Positions 55,690-64,000 of a stretch of DNA of 64,000 nucleotides are shown here, piece after piece. The stretch is from Cervus elaphus (Eukaryota; Chordata; Mammalia; Artiodactyla; Cervidae). The stretch spans positions 84,925,552 through 84,989,551 of the forward strand of contig NC_057815.1 in assembly GCF_910594005.1 (NCBI RefSeq), in the 5' to 3' direction. The notes below the pieces were generated by a model that saw only the letters and a list, made by a program, of their open reading frames with translations, searched no databases and was not told the origin of the DNA. Position numbers and translations under genes: made by a program. Each line of letters begins with the position of its first letter. Within the stretch, counting starts at the first letter, position 1.

Positions 55690-55870
55690 GAGACATTTAT
55701 TTTTCTATTCATTCAATAAAAAATTCTGAATTATTTACAGGTATTAAGATATACTGTAATAGGCACAGAGAAGACTCAAAGATGAATATGGAATATGGCA
55801 TATGGAATCACCCTGAGGAGGACAGAATTAGGAGAGAGCTGTTGAGGTGGTGGGTCTAATGCAGTTTGGA
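55690..55870 (-). mobile_element. L2 3' end remnant, antisense
   Basis: 'ttctattcattcaataaaa' and 'tactgtaataggcacagag' are the reversed L2 end. Confidence 0.5.
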
Positions 55871-56003
55871 GGGTGATTTTAGTAGGTATTCCTCCTCAAC
55901 TCAACTGACTGCTCCATTATTTAAGAACAGTGCCAGAATGGGGAGCCCCAGAGTTTAGGCACAAATTGGAGGCTCCTACCATCTGTATTGTATCATAATT
56001 GAT

Positions 56004-56119
56004 ACAATGGACATGAACTCGGGCAAACTTTGGGAGATGATGAGGGAGAGAGATATCTAGCATCCTGCAGTCAATGGGATCTCAAAGAGTCGGACACGAC
56101 TGGGCGACTGAACAACAAT
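56004..56119 (+). mobile_element. BovB LINE 3' end, 0.12 kb
   Basis: 'caatggacatgaactcggg' to 'gggcgactgaacaacaatg'. It is next to a 9-bp inverted repeat (attgtatca / tgatacaat, loop taat) at 55987-56008. Confidence 0.88.
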
Positions 56120-56527
56120 GAGCAATTGTATACAACCGCTGAACATTTATTAAGTACTTTATTCATGAGTGTGGAGTTCACAGTGCTTTCATTGAGGTAC
56201 ATATTCTGGAAAAGAGAAAATATCCCACTTATCCCATTCCTATATATCCAGATTTATAATTGCTGAGTGATTATTTGGGCAGTTCTAACCCACTTCAAAA
56301 ATGCATAAGATCTATCCAGGCAGTGATGGGGTGGGGAGAAGGGTAATATAAGAAGAGGGACCATTAACAACAAAACAAAGGCACAAGATACTAGTAGGTC
56401 AGTGTGGCGAGAGGGATGAATTCATGAGGAGGAGAAATGGGGAATATTTTTCAAAAGCAGGTGGAGATAATGTGGTGGAGGGCTTAGAAATCCTGAGGAG
56501 AGCCAGTCTAAATCCTTTCTAAAGGAA
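56120..56527. other. Unassigned sequence
   Basis: Weak MIR-like strings near 56140; no gene. Confidence 0.4.
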
Positions 56528-56646
56528 AGTTGGAAGGAAGGAAGGAAGGAAAGGAACGTAAGGGAGGGAAGGGAGAGGGAAAGGGGGATGGAGGGAGAGG
56601 TGGGTAGAGGGAGACGGGGATAGAAGGAGGGAGGGAAGAGGGAAGG
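56528..56646. repeat. Polypurine GGAA/GGGA tract
   Basis: About 120 bp that is nearly all A and G, starting (GGAA)5 and grading into (GGGA)n. Confidence 0.95.
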
Positions 56647-57264
56647 CTGTCTCCTTGACGCTGCACAACGCTATTTGGCAAAGATATCTTTTAAAGTTTG
56701 CTCTGTGAGTCCAGTGACATTTTGTGCTGGAAAAGTGATTAAACCATCATTAGGGCAGAGAAAAATGTGGCCATCACTTTCTTTCTTTTTTTTTTTGGCC
56801 ATAACTTTCTATGTGAGATACAGAAGCACTTTATTTCAAGAAGAGTCTTCATTTTCTATTTACACACACACACACACAAAAAGTCGAGAATAAGACATAA
56901 AAATGGAATCTTCATCTAACCTCTTGAGTGGCTGCAAACGTTGACAGTGACCAGTAACTGCTCTACAGACATTTAAAGCTAAGGCGGGGTCATTCCCTGG
57001 TGTAGCTGAGTGGAGTTAAGGTTTAGAAATCTTCTCTTTGACCTCAGTGGGAGCAAGTGGGTGCAAACATTTTTCTCAGAGAGCATGTAAATACCTTTTT
57101 TTTTTTTGAAACAATGTTCACTCAATATCCAAGGAGTGAAGAGTGTGTATTTATGTGAAAGACAATTTTGGTAAGTGAAGTGCAGAGGGTTTGCAACTTG
57201 ATTATATTCACACACGGGTTATTTAAATGGATGACTATGAGGCTACTAGTAAAAATAAGCTGCT
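56647..57264. other. Low-repeat sequence with (CA)n
   Basis: A short (CA)n is at 56860-56878 and two T10-11 runs lie nearby. No gene. Confidence 0.5.
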
Positions 57265-57385
57265 TTTTGTTGAACAGAGACTATATGTGAGGAATCATGC
57301 TAAATGTTTTACACACTTAGTTTTCTGTGATTGTGGTTTTCATTCTGTCTGCCCTCTGAGGGATAAGGATCAGAGGTCTATTGAA
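57265..57385 (-). mobile_element. MIR fragment, antisense
   Basis: 'gactatatgtgaggaatcat', 'gctaaatgttttacacac' and 'gccctctgagggataagg' are in reversed MIR order. The 83-codon plus frame over it is not a gene. Confidence 0.6.
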
Positions 57386-58119
57386 AAAAAAGAAAAAAGG
57401 GAAAATTGCTCATCTCATAGAGCACATTGTCTACAGAGTGGGACCATATTTGTAAAGCTAAATATTCCCAATAATTAAATAAATGTATAATTACAAGCTT
57501 CAAAAAATGATATAAAATATTAAAAGACATAATGCATTTAAGTGTTTAGCCTAGTGCTGAATTCTTAATATTTTTTAATATATTCATGCTCAACAAGTGG
57601 TGGTGATAGTCATAACAGTGTGATCATCAGGATAGGAGACTCATAGGCCCAAGTTTTCTGGAGGCTCAGATTACTTTCATATCTTTCTCTCATGCATGGT
57701 TTATCTCCAGTAAGAATAAGAACTCTGATCAGGTTTTTACACTGTTGGTGAGTTAATACTAAACTATATAATCTTAGCTACACGGACTTGTCTTTGCTAA
57801 TGCTTCTCCAAGAGCTCATGAACCAAGAAAGATGACAGTCTTTGTGGAAGAGGACATCTGTATAAAATTATCAAGCCTGCTTTTTCATTCTAAGCTGAGG
57901 AACCAGTATAGGAGGGGAGCACAGAGAAGCAGGGTGATGTCAACTGTATCTCTGAAATTTTCTTGCCAATTGTGTTTAATGAAACCTACTGGGCTCCCAG
58001 CAGAGGCCCCCAGCAGCCACATGGGATATAGATGATACTGAGCTCCATGGGATCTGATAAATTGTATAATCTGGAGGCATTGAAAAAGAGCAGTGGCACA
58101 CCAGATTTCAACTAATCAA
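57386..58119. other. Low-repeat sequence, no gene seen
   Basis: AT-rich first half. No recognised repeat before the BovB start. Confidence 0.5.
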
Positions 58120-58617
58120 ACTGATCACATGGACCACAGCCTTGTCTAATTCAATGAAATAATGAGCCATGCTGTGTAGGGACACCCAAAATAGACAGGT
58201 CATGGTGGAGACTTCTGACAAAACATGGTCCACTGGAGAAGGGAATGGCAAACCACTTCAGTATTCTTGCCTTGAGAACCCCATGAACAGTATGAAAAGG
58301 CAAAAAGATTGGACACTGAAAGATGAACTCCCCAGGTCATTGTTGATGTTGATGATAGAAGTAAAGTCCGATGCTGTCAAGAAAAATATTGCATAGGAAC
58401 CTGGAATGTTGGGTTCATGAATCAAGGTAAATTGGAAGTGGTCAAACAGGAGATGGCAAGAGTGAACATCGACATTTCAGGAATCAGGGAACTAAAATAG
58501 ACTGGAATGGGTGACTTTAACTCAACCCAGTTATATCTAAAACTGCAGGCAAGAATCCCTTAGAGGAAATGGAATAGCCCTCATAGTCAACAAAAGAGTC
58601 CAAAATGCAGTACTTGG

Positions 58618-58800
58618 GTGCAATCTCAAAAACAACAGAATGGATCTGTTTGTTTCCAAGGCAAATCATTCAATAACACAGTAATCCAAGTCTATGCCCC
58701 AACCAGGAATGCTGAAGAAGCTGAAGGTGAATGGTTCTATGACCTACAAGACCTAGAACTAGCTCCCCCAAAAGATGTCCTTTTCATTATAGGGGACTAG
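58618..58800 (+). pseudogene. BovB endonuclease fragment
   Basis: A 60-codon frame with 'VCFQGKSFNNTVIQVYAPTR' and 'PPKDVLFIIGD'. It ends in TAG where the expected DWNAK Trp codon is (gactag). Upstream the domain is read in other frames. Confidence 0.85.
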
Positions 58801-59218
58801 AATGCAAAAGTAGGAAGTCATGAGATACCTGGAGTAACAGGCAAATTTGGCCTTGGAGTACAGAATGAAGTAGGGCAAACACTAGCAGAGTTTTTCCAAG
58901 AGAACACACTGGTCATAGCAGACACCCTCTTCCAACAACACAAGAGACGACTCTATACATGGACATCACCAGTGGTCAATATTGAAATCAAATTGATTAT
59001 ATTCTTTGTAGCCAAAGATGGAGAAGCTCTATACAGTCAGCAAAAACGAGACCAGGAGCTGACTATGGCTCAGATCATAATCTCCTTACTGCAAAATTTA
59101 GACTTAAGTTGAAGAAAGTAGGGAAAACCACTAGACCATTCAGGTATGACCTAAATCAAATCCCTTATGATTATACAATGGAAGTGATTAATAGATTCAA
59201 GGGATTATATATGATAGA

Positions 59219-59704
59219 GTGCCTGAAGAGCTATGGACAGAGGTCTGTGACATTGTACAGGAGGCAGGGATCAAGACCATCCCTAAGAAAAAGAAATGCA
59301 AAAAGGCAAAATGGTTGCCTGAGGAGGCCTTACAAATAGCTGAGAAAAGAAGAGAAGTGAAAGGAAAAGGAGAAAAGGAAAGATATACCCATTTGAATGC
59401 AGAGTTCCAAAGAAGAGCATGGAGAGATGAGAAAACCTTCCTCAGTGATCAATACAAAGAAATAGAAGAAAACAATAGAATGGTAAAGACTAGAGATTTC
59501 TTCAAGAAAATTAGTGATACCAAGGGACTATTTCAAGCAAAGATGGGCACAATAAAGGACAGAAATGGTATGGACCTAACAGAAGCAGAAGATATTAAGA
59601 AGAGGTGGCAAGAATACACAGAAGAACTATACAAAAAAGATCTTCATGACCCAGACAACTATGATGATGTGATCACTCACCTAAAGCCAGACATCCTCCA
59701 ATGA
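59219..59704 (+). pseudogene. BovB linker to reverse transcriptase fragment
   Basis: A 161-codon frame with 'KKKKCKKAKWLPEEALQIA', 'FQRRAWRDEKTFLSDQ' and 'TKGLFQAKMGTIKDRNGM', ending at TGA in 'caatgagaagtc', where a coding triplet is expected. The next frame (59735-59923) opens with 'ASGGDEIPVELFQIPKDDA'. Confidence 0.88.
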
Positions 59705-59734
59705 GAAGTCAAGTGGGCCTTAGGAAGCATCACT

Positions 59735-59923
59735 ATGAACAAAGCTAGTGGAGGTGATGAAATTCCAGTTGAGCTATTTCAAATACCAAAAGATGATGCT
59801 GTTAAGGTGCTTCACTCAATATGCCAGCAATTTTGGAAAACTCAGCAGTGGCCACAGGACTGGAAAAGGTCAGTTTTCATTCCAATCCCAAAGAAAGGCA
59901 ATGCCAAAGAATGCTTAAACTAA
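59735..59923 (+). pseudogene. BovB reverse transcriptase N-terminal fragment
   Basis: A 62-codon frame with 'WPQDWKRSVFIPIPKKG' then a stop at 'cttaaactaatgc'. The palm motifs follow in other frames: 60001-60216 with 'CAKAFDCVDHNKLWKIL' and then YADD at 60422-60433. Confidence 0.85.
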
Positions 59924-60610
59924 TGCAAATTCCACTCATCTCACACACTAGCAAAGTAATGCTCAAAATCATCCACACCAGGCTTCAACATATGTGAACT
60001 GTGAACTTCCAGATGATCAAGTTGGATTTAGAAAAGGCAGAGGAACCAGATATCAAATTGCCAACATCCATTGGATCACCGAAAAAGCAAGAGAGTTCCA
60101 GAAAAACATGTTTCTGCTTTATTGGCTGTGCCAAAGCCTTTGACTGTGTGGATCACAACAAACTGTGGAAAATTCTTCAAGAAATGGGTTACCAGACCAC
60201 CTTACTTGTCTCCTGAGAAATCTGTATGCAGCTCAAGAAGCAACAGTTTGAGCTGAACATGGAACAACAGACTGGTACAAATTGGGAAAGGAGTACATCA
60301 AGGCTATATATGGTCACCCTTCTTATTTAACTTATATGCAGAATATATCATGTGAAACACCAGGCTGGATAAAGCACAAGCTGGAATCAAGATTGACAGG
60401 AGAAATATCAATAACCTCAGATATGCAGATGACACCACCCTTATGACAGAAAACAAAGAAGAACTAATGAGCCTCTTGATGAAAGTAAAAGAAGAGAGTG
60501 AAAAAGTTGGTTTAAAACTCAACATTCAAAAACTAAGACTGTGGCATCCGGTCCCATCACTTCATGGCAAATAGATGGGTAAACAGTGGAAACAGTGAGA
60601 GACTATTTTC

Positions 60611-60820
60611 TTGGGCTCCAAAATCACTGCAGATGGTGACTTCAGCCATGAAATTAAAAGATGCTTGCTCCTTGGAAGAATAGCTATGTCCGATCTAGAC
60701 AGCATATTAAAAATGAGAGACATTACTTTGCAGACAAAGGTCCATCTAGTTAAAGCTGTGGTTTTTCCTGTAGTCATATATGGATGTGAGAGTTGGACTA
60801 TAAAGAAAGCTGAGTGCTGA
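60611..60820 (+). pseudogene. BovB C-terminal domain fragment
   Basis: A 69-codon frame with 'KITADGDFSHEIKRCLLLGR' and 'YGCESWTIKKAEC', ending in TGA where related copies continue. Confidence 0.85.
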
Positions 60821-61198
60821 AGAATTGATGCTTTTGAACTGTGGTATTAGAGAAGACTCTTGAAAGTCCCTTGGACTGCAAGGAGATCCAACCAGTCCAT
60901 CCTAAAGGAAATCAGTCCTGAATATTCATTGGAAGGACTGATGCCGAAGCTGAAACTCCAATACTTTGGCCACCTGATGTGAAGAGCTGACTCATTGGAA
61001 AAGACCCTGATGCTGGGAAAGATTGAAGGCGGGAGGAGACGGGGATGACAGAGGATGAGATGGTTGGATGGCATCACCAACAAGATGGATCCATGAGTCT
61101 GAGCAGGCTTCAGGAGTTCATGATGGACAGCGAAGCCTGGCATGCAGCAGTCCATGGGGTCGCAAAGAGTCGGACTGGACTGAGTGTCTGAACTGAAC

Positions 61199-61621
61199 TC
61201 TTTTTTTTTTTTTTTCATCTCCACTATTGTACCATTCTTCAACTGCCTAGTGAATCAACAAACACTGATGTCTAAAATATGTTTGTGAAATGGGTGAATT
61301 AGGAACCCTCCTATAAGGTAGACATAATTTTTTCACTTTTTTGATGAAGAAATTAACACTGTAAACTTTTTCCCCAAAATGTTTGAACAGTTCTTTTTAA
61401 CTTTTTTCTATTCTGAATGCCCACACACTAGATGAAATTAGTGCTGGCAATTACTGTTCCGTGCACATATCTTTGCTTTCTTCCTATGGGACTTAGGAAG
61501 ATACAAATTTCCACACAGTCCATATAGTCTCAGGCTCTTAACTCAGACTGTTTATCTTCTAGTTCATGAGGTACCTCACACCCCAGAAATAAGTACTTAG
61601 AACAGCATTGTTCTCATCCTT
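61199..61621. other. T-rich run then unassigned sequence
   Basis: About 16 T residues directly follow the BovB tail. The rest is ordinary non-coding sequence. Confidence 0.5.
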
Positions 61622-61775
61622 ATGTCACTAAGTTCTGTCTGACTCTTTGCAAACCCCATGCACTGCAGCACACCAGGCTTCTCTGTCCTTCACGATCTCC
61701 CAGAGTTTGCCCAAACTCATGTCCACTGAGTCAGTGTTGCCATCCAACTATCTCATCCTCTATCACCCCTTTCTG
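61622..61775 (-). mobile_element. BovB LINE 3' end, antisense
   Basis: 'cactaagttctgtctgactc' to 'catcctctatcacccc' is reversed BovB terminus, about 150 bp. Confidence 0.88.
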
Positions 61776-62084
61776 CATATTAAGACATGAATGCAAATCA
61801 CTCTTTTGTCTTCATTAAATCTATAGTTGACTTCTCTAGAGTTTAATCATGCCTCTGCCCCCTCTAGCAGCCCACTTGTATTTTTTTAGGACACTTACCT
61901 CTATCTTACTGAATAGTCCTCAGGTTCACCTGAAAAACAACTTCTCATATATTTAGCAGATACAGTCAGGACAACTATGATGGTACAGTAGAGATGGTAC
62001 AGCCCTGTCTTCAAAGAATTAGCCAAGAAAGAAAATCACTAAGTCAGGGTAAGTGGTAAATGTTGTCACATTAGGACACATGGC
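61776..62084. other. Unassigned sequence
   Basis: No gene or recognised repeat. Confidence 0.5.
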
Positions 62085-62275
62085 CAGTATAACCTTAGGC
62101 AAGTTACTTGGATTCCTCCCCCATAAGATGGGGTTGATAAGATCATCCATTCTGTAGACCTGCAGGAATTAAATGAGTGAATGTTTAAAGTACTTAATAA
62201 AGGGTGCGGTGACAGTTTTGCATTTATAAGGGATCCATAATGTTAATTTGTGATTATTACTATTTTTAACCAAGT
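62085..62275 (+). mobile_element. MIR SINE remnant
   Basis: 'ccttaggcaagttacttgg', 'ccccataagatggggttga' and 'taatgttaatttgtgattat' are the MIR core and end in sense. Confidence 0.85.
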
Positions 62276-63004
62276 ATGAGTTATAGTCTACACACTCTGA
62301 TGTACAAGAGATACAAAATTCCGTTTTTCTGTTTTTTACCTAAAAGTATAAAACAATAGAATTTTATTTTCTTTGGCTGAGTTGAGGTTGACTGTTTATG
62401 ACCCTCCTCAGGACTGTGGCATGGCTTCAAACCTTAATTGCTATCAAGTAGTTGGGAGCAGGTCTGGGAGGTCTATCATCAGGTCACAGGTCATTGGCGG
62501 CTCATCTGTCACTGAGACATGCAGTCTTCCATTTAGATGACTGTTTTGTCAACTCTCTGCAATGTCTATGTCACTCTTGAATGTATGGAACTCTTCTCAA
62601 GGCTGCCTATTTTCCCACCACCCAAGCTTCCCAAGTGTCCACTTTCTGTCTGGGGTCTCAGTGCCACCCCCTCACCCCATGACCCCCATGACCCCCACAA
62701 CCCCCATCATCACACCATCCCCAACCAGTGACTGCTTTCTCTCTTCTCTCCCTTCCTTGTGTCAATGGGTATAATCTCTTTCTTCCAAACTCTATCTAAA
62801 GCATTTTACCTGTATCTTAAATCCTCTCCCTCTTCTGATTCTTGGTTTTTAAAATAAAAAGTGCAAGATTTCTGCTTTTAGCACCGTAACCTCCCTTGAC
62901 TGAGGAAAATGCATAGGAGATAATCTCTGCTGGAATACAGGTTAGGACAAGAGAAATTCAGGAAGCATGAAACAAGCAAACCTGAGTTGCCAATTCAAAA
63001 TATT
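62276..63004. other. Low-repeat sequence with a C-rich stretch
   Basis: No gene seen; frames of 64 and 70 codons (62537-62774) are driven by the CATGACCCC-like repeats. It includes the G-quadruplex motif below. Confidence 0.5.
62667..62705 (-). promoter_or_regulatory. Canonical G-quadruplex motif (minus strand)
   Basis: Five G runs on the minus strand of 5, 5, 5, 4 and 5 bases with loops of 4, 4, 4 and 3 bases. The plus strand reads C5, C4, C5, C5, C5. This meets the usual pattern for intramolecular G-quadruplexes and, on the other strand, i-motifs. Confidence 0.85.
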
Positions 63005-63007
63005 ATG

Positions 63008-63183
63008 TGATAGGACTTTCTTCGTGGTCCAGTGGCTAAGACATAGCCTCCCAATTCAGGTGGCATGGGTTTGATCCCTGGTCAGAGAACAAAGATCCCA
63101 TGTCTTGCAGCCAAAACAATAGAAAGTAAACAACAAAAGTAATATTGCAACGAACTCAATAAAGACTTTAAAAATGGTCCACA
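63008..63183 (+). mobile_element. CHR-type cetartiodactyl SINE with 13-bp duplication
   Basis: 'aggactttcttcgtggtcc', 'agtggctaagac' and 'gggtttgatccctggtcag' form the tRNA-like head; the tail ends 'aaaaatggtccaca'. TCAAAATATTATG at 62995-63007 and 63184-63196 defines it exactly. Confidence 0.93.
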
Positions 63184-63359
63184 TCAAAATATTATGCTAC
63201 TATCATTATCATTATCTCATCCTCACCATCATGCTTATAGTTATTATTATTGACATAATCAATGGATTTCTGAGTCCCCATTAACACTTTTTTTCTCAGA
63301 ATCCTCAGTCCAGAGCTAATATTTCATAAATGTTGTCAGTTTGTTATTAAAAAAAAAAA

Positions 63360-63560
63360 TGGCACAGCTTGGGAACTCAAACAGATACAGGTTCACTATC
63401 CTTAGGTAAATATCCTTGGGTATCTAAACTATGTTTGAGTTTATTCATCTCTAAAATGGGAATGAGAATGATCAGGTTCCAATTGTGTGATGAAGAGTAA
63501 AGATCATTTATTTAAAACACCTGATGCAATTCTAGCACTTATTCAGTAAATGCTGGTGGA
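63360..63560 (+). mobile_element. MIR SINE remnant
   Basis: 'gagtttattcatctctaaaa', 'tgggaatgagaatgatcagg' and 'cttattcagtaaatgctgg' follow MIR order in sense. It begins after an A12 run. Confidence 0.7.
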
Positions 63561-64000
63561 TACTATTGGAGAGAAAAGGATTCTGCCTGTGTTTTCCTGC
63601 AGGCCTCTAATTTCCAAGAGCGCCCTCTACAGGAAGGTTCAGGTTCAGGAAGCCAGAATGCCTTGTGGATCTGGGTTATTCTGGGCACAGTCTCTTAATG
63701 CATCTGCAGTCAACGCCCCTGGCCTTATTGCCTTATTTAACATAATCTGCCTCTTGCAGAGAACCTTAGAAAGTACATGCCAGAGGCTCCAGGATCAGGC
63801 ATTAATTATAAGAATTGCAAAACCCAGGAAACTGGTTGGCAGGAGGGGCCCCGTAAAAATGGCAATTTGTCGGCCACTGTTGGAGAAATGAAGACAGTAA
63901 GCCCAATGGCCACTTCCCTTCCCTTTGACTTGGAGCACTTGGCTTTCATTTATGAGGCCATCGGGTTCAATTAAGCCTCTGCATTACAAGTTGTCAGTCA
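63561..64000. other. Clean terminal island, possible regulatory element
   Basis: No transposon is recognised. A CTCF-like string on the minus strand (CCTGTAGAGGGCGC) lies at 63620-63633 and matches the core with one change. 63780-63990 is a compositionally balanced stretch. The 113-codon frame at 63550-63891 has no family resemblance. It continues past the right edge. Confidence 0.4.

Larger units (their letters stand above)
58120..61196 (+). mobile_element. BovB LINE, about 3.1 kb, nearly full-length, inactive
   Basis: It begins with the BovB 5' region (ctgatcacatggaccacagc, 'gccatgctgtgtagggac'), passes a segment shared with Bov-tA SINEs (58231-58290), and ends at 'ctgaactgaact'. The ORF is broken many times. 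The YADD codons are kept at 60422-60433. A T-rich run follows the 3' end. It is the most complete BovB 5' end in the window. Confidence 0.94.

Noticed and set aside
63550..63891. A 113-codon frame as an exon
   Set aside because: No recognisable protein family and no clear splice sites, though it sits in a clean region.
1..64000. CRISPR array or bacterial-type operon
   Set aside because: No regularly spaced identical repeats; all repeats are dispersed vertebrate transposons or microsatellites.

Overview
This is ruminant nuclear DNA, most likely from a bovid (cattle, sheep, goat or a relative). The evidence is the repeat content: BovB (RTE-clade) LINEs, about twenty Bov-tA-type SINEs (tRNA-Glu-like head plus a BovB-derived body), two CHR-type cetartiodactyl SINEs, an 80-bp mariner MITE of the bovine mariner type, L1s with ruminant-type 3' ends, and older mammalian MIR, L2, MLT1, MER5A and MER58-like copies. 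I cannot tell the species apart from this sequence. I see no host protein-coding exon, rRNA, functional tRNA or CRISPR array. Family names rest on recognising consensus-like motifs by eye; no database search was run.

Layout. 1-2.4 kb: an old antisense L1 split by a BovB 3' fragment, then a clean SINE. 3.3-7.8 kb: two BovB copies tail to tail, a long inverted repeat. 7.8-19.2 kb: mostly low-repeat sequence with SINEs, a mariner MITE, MLT1/MIR/L2 relics and a small twin-primed L1. 19.3-22.7 kb: an ancient L2 containing an L1-BovB chimera bounded by one target-site duplication, plus a SINE that itself holds an L1 tail. 24.8-27.3 kb: a BovB split by a younger L1, which gives an almost continuous BovB/L1 fusion frame. 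27.3-30.2 kb: low-repeat sequence and SINEs. 30.3-32.6 kb: an antisense L1 carrying two SINEs and a BovB, itself inside a MIR. 33-46 kb: diffuse old repeats (L1M, MER5A, a split L2, MER58-like) and an internally deleted BovB. 46.8-53.2 kb: a nearly full-length but dead L1 with a GC-rich 5' UTR. 53-64 kb: relics, a nearly full-length BovB at 58.1-61.2 kb, a G-quadruplex motif and a clean terminal stretch with a CTCF-like site.

How the parts act together. L1 and BovB are autonomous retrotransposon families that prime reverse transcription at a nicked target; the SINEs are pol III transcripts that use their machinery. All LINE reading frames here are broken, so none looks able to move. The window reads as an intergenic or deep-intronic retrotransposon graveyard. 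The most unusual points are the L1-BovB template-switch chimera, the in-frame BovB/L1 fusion, overlapping antisense frames in the L1 5' UTR, repeated units in that 5' UTR, the BovB inverted pair, and a few clean islands that may be regulatory.
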